64,000 nucleotides of DNA from Hepsetus odoe (taxonomy: Eukaryota; Chordata; Actinopteri; Characiformes; Hepsetidae). Numbering within the stretch: position 1 is the stretch's first letter; each line of letters opens with the position of its first letter. Of the stretch, positions 41,454-51,892 are shown in pieces. The position numbers and the translations under genes were made by a program. The notes beneath the pieces are model-generated. The model saw only the letters and a program-made list of their open reading frames with translations. It was not told the DNA's origin and ran no database searches. Where the stretch lies: positions 4,035,729 through 4,099,728 of the forward strand of contig CM029386.1 in assembly GCA_017165825.1 (NCBI GenBank), given 5' to 3'.

Positions 41454-42600
41454 TTTCTAAACACTTTACTGTAGGTTAGAAATCAGAAGAACACATAACA
41501 TCTACATGAGCCTTTTCTGAAAACCGATATGGACCTACTTTTTCATTAGCAAAATAAAGGCTACTTTCATTAGTTTATCCCCTTAAATTGTAGACCATTG
41601 ACTTTTGTTGGAATCTACCTTCATATCTATCAATGTCAGTTCAGGTCATCTGTTACAAAAAGAGGTAATGCAGATGTTTAACATGTAGTGAATCCACAGC
41701 AACTTCCACTTCCAGTGACTGTCCCCCTGGAGCAACTTGGGGCTTGAGGTTTTGTTGAGGAAAACTAATGATAGTTCTGCTGGAGGTGAGATTTGAACCT
41801 GCATCTTCTTGGTTCATGGGTGAATATTCTACCACTTGACCACCCCACCGATGTTCTGTAGCCTTTTGAAAGCTACCCTGCAGTAAAAAGGGGTGAGTGC
41901 TCTCACCTTGCACTAAAAAGCTCCTGGTTACTGATCCCACACAGGGCAACCAGGGCAATCCATTCTGTTGAAAATGTATTGTCTTTTTTCCACCAGGAGA
42001 TCTTATTTCCTCCCACAGTCCAAAGACAGGCACTTCAGGTTAACTGCCCCAAAGCTGTGATCCTTCTGAGAAGAACTGGTGATGTCACAGCATTGGATCT
42101 TTGACTGAATATTGAACCAAAGTGCAAAATATCACCACAGCCTGGTAGCTGGCTTGAGACAGGGTGGTTTATGTATTTCAGACACCTATAATCTCCTGGG
42201 AACACCATCTAGAGCTTCATCACACATTCCTGTTCATGGAGATCTACTCAGAGAATTCTGGACCTGTCACACTTGCTGTAATATTCAAATTCACTTGCAG
42301 ATGGTAAGATGTAAGATTGCAAGATGGTAGGCTTACTGGAGCTGATCCAAAACACTGCTACTGTTGTATCAATGGTTCAGCTTTTTTTTTTGTTTGTTTG
42401 ATATTTTTTTTTCTGTTTTGGAAAGTTTCACAGAAACTCATGCAAATTATTTTCTTTCACATTTTACATGTACAGAGATGATTATGATAACCAACACCAG
42501 CCAATGGCAATGAGAGATAGAGTATCCCTCTAAGACACAGAGGTGGAGCATTAAAGATCAAAAAGAGTCATTATGTGGAAACTGTACATACAGAGAGACA
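41454..42600. other. Intergenic stretch with old SINE relics
   Basis: 41690-41855 is a degenerate reverse SINE (AGTGACTGTCCCCCTGGAGC, GAGATTTGAACCTGC). 41940-42020 has CAGGGCAACCAGGGCAATCC and CCTCCCACAGTCCAAAGACA, a widespread repeat phrase. T-runs lie near 42380-42410. No gene. Confidence 0.55.
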
Positions 42601-42655
42601 CAGAGGAGTGAACACACATCACAAGGAAGAAAAATAGCATTTCACTTTTCTCAAA

Positions 42656-42661
42656 TATAAA
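42656..42661 (+). promoter_or_regulatory. TATA-like box of the intact lectin gene
   Basis: TATAAA in AAATATAAAGGAGG, about 50 bases upstream of a noncoding exon end (GTGAGT donor at 42706). That exon is spliced to an AG at 42804 just before the ATG. Copy A has the same exon edge at 866. Assignment is by position only. Confidence 0.45.
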
Positions 42662-42828
42662 GGAGGAAAAAACTTTTCAACAAGGGTTTTATTTACCTTC
42701 ATTGTGTGAGTATGAATGAGTTGTGTGGTTTTCATCATTACATTCTCGTTTGATTGAGTTAATGCTATGAAACTGGATTAAATCCTCATTCATGATTTAA
42801 ACAGGTATGGAAACCGATTTTCTCAATA

Positions 42829-44327
42829 ATGGATCTGAAATGGATTACAATCATCTTGCTGTTCTCAGGTCAGTTTTACCTTCATTAATAGCTTAGTTTG
42901 GTTCAGTACAAAACCATAAACTAATATATTTAATATGTTAAAAATTCTTTTTCTTGCATGGTTTGAAGATCTCTGATCTGCTGTTAGATAGCACTAATTA
43001 AATTGCACTTTCTGATGATCTTTACAGCTGTGTGTGGTGGATCTGCATATGTTCCTCATCGGTATCACTTTGTGAATGAGAGTAAAAACTGGACTGATGC
43101 TCAGAGCTACTGCAGACAGAACTACACTGATCTGGCCACCATCAACAACATGAAGGAGATGAAGAAGCTGAATGTTTCACTGGAAATTAAATCAAGAAAC
43201 CTTGCATGGATAGGCCTTGATAAAGGAAAACATGAGACATGGCATTGGTCTCTGGCAGATGGAAACAAGAAGGAAGACACATACAGAAACTGGACCAGTG
43301 GAGAACCAAACAACGCTACAGGGAAAGAGTACTGTGTAGAGATGAATAAAATTAATGGAACTTGGAATGACGATCCCTGTGATAACTCAAGAACTTTTGT
43401 GTGTTATGATGGTAAGAACATCTTTTCTGTATGAAAGAGCTGAATTAACTGGGTTGAGGAGGAAACACTGACTAAAATATTTTAACTGAGCTGTTAAATT
43501 AATAAAATTCTACTTTCTTTTAGACACCAAGACAAACATTGAAAGATACGTATTCATTAATTCCAACATGACCTGGCGTCAAGCTCAGAGCTGCTGCAGA
43601 GAGAATCACACTGACCTGGTCTCTGTGAGGAACCAGACTGAGAACCTGCAGGTCTGGAGATTGCTAAAAATCAGTAATAGTGTCTGGATCGGCCTGTTTA
43701 ATGACTCCTGGCAGTGGTCTGATCAAAGTAATTCCTCGTTCAGATACTGGGAATCTTCACAGCCAGATAATCAGGGTGGGAACGAGAACTGTGCTGCAAT
43801 GTTTATGACAGTTCAGGGTCAATGGCATGATGTGGGGTGCGCCATCCAGCTCTCATTCATCTGCCATGAGAGTGAGTCTAATTTTCGTTTTTTGCTAAAT
43901 GTCATCACTTGAAGGTTTTTCAATCTGTTGAAATGATGAAGTTGTTTGTTGTCCTCCAGATAAGCTGATCTTGGTGGATCGAAATCTGACTTGGAAAGAA
44001 GCTCTGAGATACTGCAGGGAGCATCATGTGGACCTGGTCTCAGTTCACTCTGAGGAAATCCAGCTCTGGGTGATTGAGGTGGTACAGAAAGCCTCCACTG
44101 AGCATGTGTGGGTGGGTCTGCGTCACACCTGCACCCTCAACTTCTGGTTCTGGGTGAACGGAGTGTCTATCTGCTACCAGAACTGGGCTCCAGGTAACGG
44201 CACAGGGGGAGAAGACTGCAGTCCTGTTGAGAGAACCGGAGCAGTACAGTTTAGAGGAGAACATCAGTGGATCAGCCTGCCTGAGAACCAGAAACTCAGC
44301 TTTATCTGCACCACCTATGAAGGTTAA
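42829..44327 (+). CDS. Secreted lectin with three C-type lectin domains (intact)
   Basis: Four exons, 42829-42868, 43028-43411, 43524-43871 and 43960-44327, all phase 1 with GT-AG borders. They total 1140 nt (379 residues). Residues 1-16 are a signal peptide (MDLKWITIILLFSAVC) and no membrane span follows, so it should be secreted. CTLD1 (about 20-141) has EPN 106-108 and WND 126-128, the calcium/mannose-type set, with Cys 42, 116, 131 and 139. CTLD2 (142-257) has QPD 221-223 (galactose-type) and WHD 242-244. CTLD3 (258-379) keeps the fold (WFWVNGVSICYQNWAPG) but lacks both motifs. It resembles the mannose-receptor-like lectins expanded in fish and probably binds microbial or self glycans. 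The other copies in the window are broken. The final GAAGGTTAA could also be a donor, so a further exon is not excluded. Confidence 0.9.
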
Positions 44328-44514
44328 TGTGCGTGTTTGAGGAGGTGCTAAAATACACACTTTTCCATACTCTTATTAACACCAGTTTCAGTTTTGTCCT
44401 TTTATTGTTGTGTATGTTGTGCAGATGTCACCTCATTATAACCTTAACCTTATTGTTATCATGAATGAACTTCACCTGTAATCACCTTCATTTCTGCTCA
44501 TTTAAATAAATATG

Positions 44515-44520
44515 TCACTT
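44515..44520 (+). terminator. Polyadenylation signal after the lectin gene
   Basis: AATAAA about 190 bases after the stop, with TGTC- and T-rich sequence downstream. It is the first such signal on this strand after the stop. Confidence 0.6.
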
Positions 44521-44829
44521 ATTTCAGTGCATGCTGGAATTTCTCTTACATGTAGTTCTCTTTCATTTTGAGACCGTTGGGAGAAACGTTAATGTCTGTT
44601 GAAGTTCAGAACTCAACCAAAGATCAAGACATTGTACTGGAAGAAGACTAAGGCTAAGTTTAAGTAACTTAAGTTAGCTTAGTTAAGGCTCAGTCCAAAC
44701 CTGAAGGTCTCAGACTTGGGTTTAGCAAGATAGGATTCTGTAGAACATGTCAGGACTAAAGGACTTAGCATTAGTCTTCGTCTTATGAAAGGGTAAACTA
44801 CATGTGTACTACATGTATACATGTGAGAA

Positions 44830-45175
44830 ATTTACTTTAACTTTACAAGCCTAGCCTTGTTTAGCCTAGCTTTGTTCAGGGTAGCCTTCTTTAGCCTAAT
44901 CTTTTTTAGCCTAGCCTTGTTCAGCCTAATCTTTTTTAGTCTAGCCTTGTTTAGCTTTGCCTTGTTTAACATAGCATTTTTAAGCATACTTATTTTAAGC
45001 TTACTCTTGTTTAGCCTAGCCTTGTTGAGTCTTGCCTTGTTAAGCCTAGCCTTGTTCAGTCTAGCCTTTTTTACCCTAGTCTTATTTAGCCTGGTTTTGA
45101 TTAACTTAGCCTTGCTTAGCCTAGCCTTGTTTAGCCAAGCCTTGTTCAGTTTAGTTTTGTTCAACCTTGCCTTGC
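44830..45175 (-). repeat. 15-bp minisatellite, reverse array
   Basis: About 23 units of TAGCCTAGCCTTGTT (reverse of AACAAGGCTAGGCTA). The unit length is a multiple of three and lacks stops in one frame, creating artefactual Leu/Phe/Ser and Lys/Asn/Arg frames on the two strands. Confidence 0.9.
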
Positions 45176-45367
45176 CTTGCGAAGACCATGACTAAACCTG
45201 CAGGTAATAGTCCTGCTCAGTCAGGCTGCTGTTGTGAGCTAAATCACACTCTTATGTTTTGTTGAGGAAGTTTCAAATTTCCATTCTGAATTTCCTTTAA
45301 TGGTACATTTCCTCCAGGATGCTTTAAAGAAATCTTACTGTAGTTCTCAAGGATAGCAGGCCAGGAA

Positions 45368-45573
45368 GGCAATGATGGCCTATTGGTTAGGGAGTTGCCC
45401 CAGCATCGGAAGATTGTGGGTTCGATTCCCTCACCAGTAGGTTGCCCTAAGATGCCTGGTACCTAGAAGGCCAGGAAGGCAGGTACCATCCCCGTCACTG
45501 CTCCCCGGGCACTTTCAATAGCTGCTCACTGCTGCACTGTGTTTGGATGGGTTAAAAGCAGAGGACCAATTTT
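45368..45573 (+). repeat. tRNA-headed SINE, tandem copy 1
   Basis: GATGGCCTATTGGTTAGGGA head, GGGTTCGATTCCCTCACC box, CATCCCCGTCACTGCTCCCC body. Joined directly to a second copy. Confidence 0.85.
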
Positions 45574-45824
45574 GGGGCAGCGGTGGCCTAGTGGTTAGGG
45601 AGTTGCCCCTGCATTGGAAGATTGTGGGTTCAATTCTCTCACCAACAGGTTGCCCTGAGGTACCCATGAGCAAGGTACCGTCCCCATCACTGCTCCCTGG
45701 GTGCTTTCAATAGCTGCCCACTGCTGCACAGTGTTTGCATGGGTTAAATGCAGAGGTCCAATTTCGTTGTGGTTCACTGTGTGCTGTGACCTTGCAGTTA
45801 CAAGGGCTGTCACTTTCACTTTCA
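45574..45824 (+). repeat. tRNA-headed SINE, tandem copy 2
   Basis: GGGGCAGCGGTGGCCTAGTG head, GGGTTCAATTCTCTCACC box, GCTCCCTGGGTGCTTTCAAT body and TTTCGTTGTGGTTCACTGTG, ending in CACTTTCACTTTCA. The head has pol III A/B-box features, but it is a retroposon, not a tRNA gene. Confidence 0.85.
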
Positions 45825-45944
45825 GGATGTAAGGGTGAGTGAAGAATTAAAGCTCTATAAACAAAGCATGAACCTAAAACTAAAGAAGGACATAAAACTA
45901 CAACAGCAACAAATGAAATCACAAAGCAAAACAAGAACTTACAG

Positions 45945-46462
45945 CTTAACAAGGCTAGGTTAAACAAGTGAAAGCTTAAAAAGGCTATGTAAAAGAAGGC
46001 TAGGCTAAATAAAGTGAAGCTAAACAAGACTAAACTGAACAAGGCTAGGCTAAGCAAGGCAAGGTTGAACAAAACTAAACTGAACAAGGCTTGGCTTAAC
46101 AAGGCAAGGCTAAGCAAGGCTAAGTTAATCAAAACCAGGCTAAATAAGACTAGGCTAAAAAAGGCTAGACTGAACAAGGCTAGGCTAAACAAGAGTAAGC
46201 TTAAAATAAGTATGCTTAAAAAGGCTATGTTAAACAAGGCAAAGCTAAACAAGGTGAGACTAAACAAGGCTAGGCTGAACAAAGTGAGGCTCAACAAGAT
46301 GAGGCTAAAGAAGGATAGACTAAACAAAGTGAGGCTAAACAAGATGAGGCTAAACAAGACTATGCTGAAAAGGATTAGGCTGAACAAGGCTAGGCTAAAA
46401 AAGATCAGGCTAAAGAAGGCTACCCTGAACAAAGATAGGTTAAACAAGGCTAGGCTTATGAA
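45945..46462 (+). repeat. 15-bp minisatellite, forward array
   Basis: About 33 units of AACAAGGCTAGGCTA-type sequence. It forms an inverted partner to 44830-45175 around the two SINEs, and the flanks (AAAGTAAATTTCTCACATGT on the right, the reverse on the left) are inverted too. Confidence 0.9.
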
Positions 46463-46739
46463 GTTAAAGTAAATTTCTCACATGTATACATGTAGTACAC
46501 ATGTAGTTTACCCTTTCATTTTGGAACCATTTGGGAGAAACATTAATGCCTGTTGAAGTTCAGAACTCAATCAAAGATCAAGACGTTGTACTGGACGAAG
46601 ACTAATGCTAAGTTTAAGTTACTTAAATTAGCTTAGTTAAGGCTAAGTCCAAACCTTAACATCTCAGACTTGGGTTTAGATTTTACAAGCAGGATGGGAC
46701 TCTGCAGAACATGACAGGGCCATGACTAAACCTGCAAGT

Positions 46740-47352
46740 CAAGGTCAAGAGGGCCAGCTCTGTCCTGGACTGCCTGCTCAAATCCATCGAGCAGGTAGGG
46801 GAGGAGAGGATGTTATCCAAACTAACATTCATCATGGACAACACCTCCCACCCCCTACACGAGACTGTACGAGCACTGAGCAGCTCGTTCAGCAGCAGAC
46901 TGTTACACCTGCAGTGTAAGAAGGAACGCTACCGCAGGTCTTTCTTACCTGCAGCAATATGACTCCACAATTCCACATCATAGCATTACATATTGAATAT
47001 AACTTGTTTATTATATATTATCATATATTATATTATAGTATATATGATATTATATGATATTATTATTACATTTACATTTGTTACTTGTTTAGTTATAATT
47101 TGTTTATTTATAATTTATTTATAACTTATTTATTACTGTTTACTGTATATATGGTCGCCTTCCGTAAATATGTGTGTGTGTATATATATAAATAAATAAT
47201 TGATTATTTATAGCTCTTGTACTTGTTCCTTGTTTGTATCTTTCTATATTCTTTCTGTCTCCTTTATAAAGAGCCCTGTAATGCGCAAATGTCCCATTCG
47301 TGGGATAATAAAAGATTACTCTACTCTACTCTACTCTACTCTACTCTACTCT
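46740..47352 (+). mobile_element. 5'-truncated Rex1-like LINE
   Basis: Begins inside the last part of the reverse transcriptase frame (RASSVLDCLLKSIEQVGEER, MDNTSHPLHETVRAL, YRRSFLPAAI stop). Then comes an AT-rich 3' UTR, CCTTTATAAAGAGCCCTGTA, CCCATTCGTGGGATAATAAA and an (ACTCT)n tail. AAGT at 46736-46739 and 47353-47356 flanks it. It interrupts a sequence continuous at 45185-45330. Confidence 0.88.
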
Positions 47353-47599
47353 AAGTAACAGTCTTACTCAGTCAGGCTACTGCTGTGAGCTAAATTATTA
47401 TCTTATGTTTTGTTGAGGAAGTTTCAAATTTCCATTCTGAAATTCCTTTAATGGTACATTTCCTCCAGGATGGAAGGTCTGGATGGAAATTTGAGTGAAG
47501 ACTTAAAACTCAATAAACAAAACATGAACAAAAACTCAACAAGGACATTAAACCACAACAGTCACAAAAGAAATGGCAAAGCAAAAAAAGAAATAATGG

Positions 47600-47760
47600 C
47601 TAAAAACGAACAAGCCATTAATGAACAAGACTAGGCTAAAGAAGGCGAGGCTAAACAAGGTTAGGCTAAAGAAGGCTAAGCAAGGCTAGCTAAAATCTGC
47701 TAGGCTAAAGAGATATAGCATAAACAAGAGTGAACTAAAAACACATTTCCTGCTGTCCAT
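47600..47760 (+). repeat. Short minisatellite patch
   Basis: A few degenerate units of GGCTAAAGAAGGCTAGGC type, the same family as the arrays above. Confidence 0.7.
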
Positions 47761-47871
47761 TCTCACCTATATCCAGTCATAACAACTCTGGCAGTAATTT
47801 TTTAAAAGTTCAGAGAGTGAAAATATGGCACCATTTTTGGACTTTGGACTTTGGACTTGTTGGCCAAAGGA

Positions 47872-47962
47872 GAAGAAGAAGAAGAAGAAGAAGAAGAAGA
47901 AGAAGAAGAAGAAGAAGAAGAAGAAGAAGAAGAAGAAGAAGAAGAAGAAGAAGAAGAAGAAA
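47872..47962 (+). repeat. (GAA)n microsatellite, about 30 units
   Basis: A pure GAA/AAG run of about 90 bases inside the RTE 5' region. The other RTE copies have only four to five units here (near 3985 and 41200). Confidence 0.95.
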
Positions 47963-48830
47963 GAAAGGCATATCCAGAGGGAGGAGGAGAGAAAGAATCA
48001 GAGGAGAGTGAAAGTGAGAGTAGGAACTTTGAATGTTGGCAGCATGACTGGTAAAGGAATTAGCTGTTATGATGGAGAGAAGGAAGGTTGACATTGTGTG
48101 TGTGAGAGTCTAGTTGGAAGGGTAGAAAGTCCAAGTGTATTGGTGAAGGGTTTACAGTGTTTTACCCTGGTGAAGAATGGGGTAGCTGTTATCCTGAAGG
48201 AAAAGTATGTGGAGAGTGTTTTGAAGGTAAAGAGGGTGTCAGATAGGGTGATGAGTTTGAAGCTGGAAGTTGAAGGTGTGATAATGAAAGTTGCAAGTGC
48301 CAATGCTCCACAAGTTGGTTGTGAGATGGAGGATAAAGAAGAATTCTGGAGTGAGTTAGATGAAGTGATAGAGACTGTGCCCAGGGGAGAGAGAGAGTGG
48401 TGATTGGTGCAGATTTTAATGGACATGTTGTTGAAGAGGACAGAGGTGATGAGGAGGTGATGGGTATGTATGGTGTCAAGGAAAGGATCTAGTAGTGGAA
48501 GCTGAAGAAGGAGGACTGCAAGGTGGAATTCAGGCAGAAGTTAACACTGGCACTGGGAGGTGTTGAAGAGCTACTCGATTGCTGGGAAACAGCTGCAGAT
48601 GTGGTAAGGCAGACAGCTAGAAAGGTACTTGGTGTGACATCTGGAAGAAAAATGGAGAATAAGAAAACATGGTGGTGGAACCGAGAAGTGCATACAGGAG
48701 TACATACAGAGGAATAGGGAGGTAAAGCAAAGGTGGGACAGTCAGAGAGATGGAGGAAGTAGACAGGAGTACAAGGAGATTAACCGCAGGGTGAAGAAAG
48801 ATGTGGCAAAGGCTAAAGATAAGGCATTTG

Positions 48831-49457
48831 ATGTAATTTATTGATATAATTTGATGTAATTTATTAATATAATTTATTTATCATTTATTTATTATTATTT
48901 ACTGTTATTATTATTATATTCTCACTGTGCATATCGTTATCTTTCCTTATCTTTCCTGTCTTCCTGTCTTTATATTCTGTATTTCTTTGTTAATTGTAAC
49001 GGTGGCGGGGAGTTTGAAGGACGCCAACGCAGAGCCAGGGTTCCAAAACGTAACTTTATTAACATAAACTAACATACAAAATCAACAGTGCCACCATTAA
49101 CTGTAAGGCGTAGCCTCGTTAATGAACCGCGCTCTGTTCTGACTCACTGGGGCTTAAATAGCAGCCCCAATGAAGCACACCTGTGTCTGAACAAGCCCAG
49201 GTGTGCTCAGTCAGAACAGAGCACCATCTGTCGTGCCCGGCCAGAACCACAGGCACAACAGACCGTGACATTAATTGCCATGTAAATATGTAAATATGTG
49301 TATATAGCTCATGTATAGCTCTTGCATATGTATGTCCTCATTCTTTATATATATATATATATTTATTCTTTCTGTCTTTCTTGATAAAGAAAGCCCTGTA
49401 ACACCTGAATTTCCTATTCGTGGGATAATAAAAGATTATTCTATTCTATTCTATTCT
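48831..49457 (+). mobile_element. LINE 3' UTR tail inserted in RTE
   Basis: AT-rich 3' UTR with TCTTGATAAAGAAAGCCCTG, CCTATTCGTGGGATAATAAA and a (TATTC)n tail, like 46960-47352. ATTTG at 48826-48830 and 49458-49462 flanks it. It is interrupted by a solo LTR. Confidence 0.85.
48995..49270 (-). repeat. Solo LTR of the dyad-bearing group
   Basis: 276 bp. Minus strand TGTCACGGTCTGTTGTGCC to CCGCCACCGTTACA, with a CTTAAAT core inside GGGGCTTAAATAGCAGCCCC. The 5-bp duplication TTAAT (48990-48994, 49271-49275) shows a recombination-derived solo LTR. Confidence 0.92.
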
Positions 49458-49502
49458 ATTTGGTGAATTGTATGAGAGGTTGGAAAGTGTGTAGGGAGAA
49501 AA

Positions 49503-49919
49503 TCAGGTCTGGAATTTGGTAAATTCTACAATTAGTAATGGTGTCAGGATAGGCCTGTTTAATGACTCCTGGCAGTTGTCTGATCAGAGTAACTCCTCAT
49601 ACATAAGATACTGGGCATCTTCACAGCCAGCTTATCAGGGTCTGAACAATAACTGTGCTGCATTGTCTATGATGGACCAGGATAGCTGGAATAATGTGGG
49701 TTGCACCACCCACCTCTCATTCTTCTGCGATGAGAGTTAGTCTTATTTCAGTTTTTAAGTAATGTGTCCAGTGGTAATGTAAAATTCCCTGAATCTCAAA
49801 ATGCCATCACTTGAAGGTTTTTCAGTCTGTTGAAATGAAAAATTGTTTGTTGTCCTCCAGATCAGCTGATCTTGGTGGAGGAGAGTCTGACCTGGAGAGA
49901 AACTGCAGGGAGTGTTACG
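49503..49919 (+). pseudogene. Lectin copy E fragment (CTLD2 end, CTLD3 start)
   Basis: 49516-49740 encodes RIGLFNDSWQLSDQSNSS, YWASSQPAYQGLNNNCAALS and GCTTHLSFFCDES. The sugar motif reads QPA, and the WND position reads WNN. An intron-like stretch and CCTCCAG acceptor follow, then DQLILVEESLTWRE at 49861. It is cut at about 49919 by the 15-bp minisatellite. The 5' half of CTLD2 was lost at the RTE junction. Confidence 0.88.
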
Positions 49920-49925
49920 TGCGGT

Positions 49926-50365
49926 CTTAACAAGGCTAGGCTAAACAAGGTGAGGCAAAACAAGGCTAGGCCTAACAAGGCTAGACTGAAGAAGGCTAGG
50001 CTAAACAAGGCTAGGCTAAGCAAAGGCAGGCTGAACAAGACTAGACTGAACAAACCTAGGCTAAAAGAGGTTAACCTTAACAAAGCTAGGCTACACAAGG
50101 CTAGGCTTAACAAGACTAGGCTAAAAAAGACTAGGTTAAACAAGACTAGGCTAAAAAAGACTAGCCATGGCTAAGATAAACTAGGCTAGACTAAGCAAGG
50201 CTATTCAAAAACACTATGTAAAACACTAGCCTGAAGAAGTCTAGGCTAAACAAGTAAGCAAATCAATTCTAGGCAAAGCGAGGCTGAAAAAGGCTATACT
50301 ATATAAGGCTAAGTTTAAAAAGGCTAGACTGAAGAAGGCTAGGCTAAACAAGGCCATATTTGTGC
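49926..50365 (+). repeat. 15-bp minisatellite array
   Basis: About 28 units of AACAAGGCTAGGCTA type, more diverged toward the right end. Same repeat as 45945-46462. Confidence 0.9.
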
Positions 50366-50467
50366 CAGATTTTCATTTTCAGAGAATGAAAATATGGCAC
50401 GTTTTTGGACTTGTCTGAAAAGATTAATGCGTCGATGTGTCATCTCAATAAAAAGAATTTAAAAGCA

Positions 50468-50468
<1 letters not shown>

Positions 50469-50502
<34 letters not shown>
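50469..50502 (+). repeat. (AT)n microsatellite
   Basis: A run of about 17 AT units directly left of element 2. Confidence 0.95.
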
Positions 50503-50505
<3 letters not shown>

Positions 50506-50513
50506 TTCTCCTC

Positions 50514-50668
50514 TGTCAGGACTTGGGGGTTTCTGTTTCGTTTTACTCACAGTAGAGGGCGCTCTGTTCTGATGGAGCACACCTGAGCTCATGAAGGCAC
50601 AGGTGTGCTACCATGAGGCTGACTACTTAAGCCTCAATGAGTCAGACCAGAGCGCGGCTCATTCGCTA
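50514..50668 (+). repeat. Element 2 5' LTR, truncated
   Basis: Matches the first 155 bp of the 3' LTR (TGTCAGGACTTGGGGGTTTC to CGCTACACTCTTG), then jumps to internal sequence CGAGCGGAGCGG. R/U5 and any primer site are deleted. CTTAAG lies at the TATA position. Confidence 0.9.
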
Positions 50669-51892
50669 CACTCTTGCGAGCGGAGCGGTGGAGTACAGAG
50701 AGTCACCGCCACTGAGCTCTCGCGATGCCTGGACCTGCTGTGTCACTCAATCCAGCTCGCTCCCTCTCTGGAGGCCAAAGAACAGCTGGAGGAGTACGGC
50801 CGAATGGAGCAGGCTGTACTGGCCGTTATGGAGGTAATGTTATTGGGACGATCCCTCGAGGAAGAGGTTTCATTCGCGCCCCTTTCTTTACCGGCTCCTG
50901 CTCTCCATCAACTGCAACGCTGGATATCGGTGGAACCCGCCTCCTTCACCAATCACAGTGGTCCATCCGCGGAGACAGCGCTGTGCACCAATCACAGCGG
51001 TCCGTCCGCGGAGACCCCGCCCTACGTGAAACATGCTGAGAAAAGGGTGGATACCCAGCGGAAAAAAAGAAAAAAGGGGCAGCCCCTTGAGGAAGAGGCT
51101 TCGTTCGTGCCCCTTTCTTTACCGGCTCCTGCTCTCCACCAACCGCAACGCCGGAAGTCGGTGGAACCCGCCTCCTTCACCACTCACAGCGCTCTGTCCG
51201 TGGAGACAGCGCCGTGCACCACTCACAGTGCCCCGTCTGCGAAGACAGCGCCGTGCTCCAATCACAGCGCCCCGTCCGCGGAGACAGCGCCATGCGCCAA
51301 TCACAGCGGTTCGTCCGCGGAGACAGCGCTGTGCACCAAGCTCAGCGGTCCGTCCGTGGAGACCCCGCCCTATGTGAAACGCGGCGAAAAAATGGCGGAT
51401 ACACCGCTGAAACAAAGAAAAAAGGGCAAGAGGCCCACACCTGGCACAGTACACAACCCCAGCTCCTCTAACCCGTCTGCTGAGCAGAGGGCAACAGAGG
51501 AACCGTTTCAGGTAAGAGAACATGAACTACAGGAATCTCAGAAGGTCTGGCTGTCTGTTCTGGGCGCAGAAAGACAGACCAAAAATATTTTAATTGAGCA
51601 GCTCCAAGAAATGGAGGCTGAGCTCCAAACCAAGGATCAAGTGATTTGTACACACAACCAGGATCTGGATGCCCTGGAAACAAAGTGTAAGAAATTGGAG
51701 GATGAAAACGCCTCTCTTCAGGCAGTGAAACACCAGCTGCAGGTGAGCCATCAGTCTCAAGTACATTCCCTTCAGGAGGAACTAGCCACAGTAAATGGGG
51801 AACTTCAGGAAAAGCAGGCTAGGTACCTAGAGCGTGAGAAAGTATATAAGGATCTCAGGGAACAGATACTTTGGCTAACCGAAAACAGATAA
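50591..51892 (+). CDS. Element 2 ORF1: repeat-rich and coiled-coil protein
   Basis: 433 codons from an ATG that lies within the LTR. The native start was probably lost with the deletion, and ELSRCLDLLCHSIQLAPSLE onward (about residue 43) is the likely authentic part. Residues 90-260 contain a module present twice (LEEEVSFAPLSLPAPALHQ and LEEEASFVPLSLPAPALHQ) and about eight 14-residue HSxPSAETAxCxN repeats with one cysteine each. From about residue 290, NPSSSNPSAEQRATEEPFQ leads into a long coiled coil (QLQEMEAELQTKDQ, LEDENASLQAVKHQLQ, LQEELATVNGELQEKQ). I recognise no named family. The position corresponds to gag, and the repeats parallel those of element 1. Confidence 0.7.
   Translation: MKAQVCYHEADYLSLNESDQSAAHSLHSCERSGGVQRVTATELSRCLDLLCHSIQLAPSLEAKEQLEEYGRMEQAVLAVMEVMLLGRSLEEEVSFAPLSLPAPALHQLQRWISVEPASFTNHSGPSAETALCTNHSGPSAETPPYVKHAEKRVDTQRKKRKKGQPLEEEASFVPLSLPAPALHQPQRRKSVEPASFTTHSALSVETAPCTTHSAPSAKTAPCSNHSAPSAETAPCANHSGSSAETALCTKLSGPSVETPPYVKRGEKMADTPLKQRKKGKRPTPGTVHNPSSSNPSAEQRATEEPFQVREHELQESQKVWLSVLGAERQTKNILIEQLQEMEAELQTKDQVICTHNQDLDALETKCKKLEDENASLQAVKHQLQVSHQSQVHSLQEELATVNGELQEKQARYLEREKVYKDLREQILWLTENR

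Larger units (their letters stand above)
47866..49500 (+). mobile_element. RTE LINE, 5' part, with nested insertions
   Basis: Plus-strand RTE running from the 5' UTR through the endonuclease (VRVGTLNVGSMTGKG near 48015, VAVILKEKYVESVLKVKRVS at 48180, GADFNGHV-like at 48410) and an internal jump near 48490. It continues into the linker (GVEELLDCWETAADVVRQTA) and KAKDKAFD-type codons at 48810. A foreign LINE tail (48831-49457) interrupts it, and the RTE resumes to 49500 (GELYERLESV-type) before lectin sequence. Confidence 0.85.

Noticed and set aside
45574..45640. Possible tRNA genes at SINE heads (also 34870 and 45368)
   Set aside because: Box A/B-like motifs are present, but no cloverleaf closes and each is joined to a SINE body and tail.
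46014..46472. 152-codon frame rich in LNKARLNK, and its hydrophobic mirror on the other strand
   Set aside because: It follows from a stop-free 15-bp minisatellite. The same happens at 44830-45175 and 49872-50174, and there is no start context or homology.
47817..48094. Poly-Arg, poly-Lys and poly-Glu frames
   Set aside because: Three-frame translation of a (GAA)n microsatellite.
51119..51523. Minus-strand frame within element 2
   Set aside because: It mirrors the HSxPSAET repeats of the plus-strand ORF and has no features of its own.
51871..51873. TTG as an independent start of element 2 ORF2
   Set aside because: The coiled coil continues seamlessly from ORF1 across a frame change, so a new start is unnecessary.
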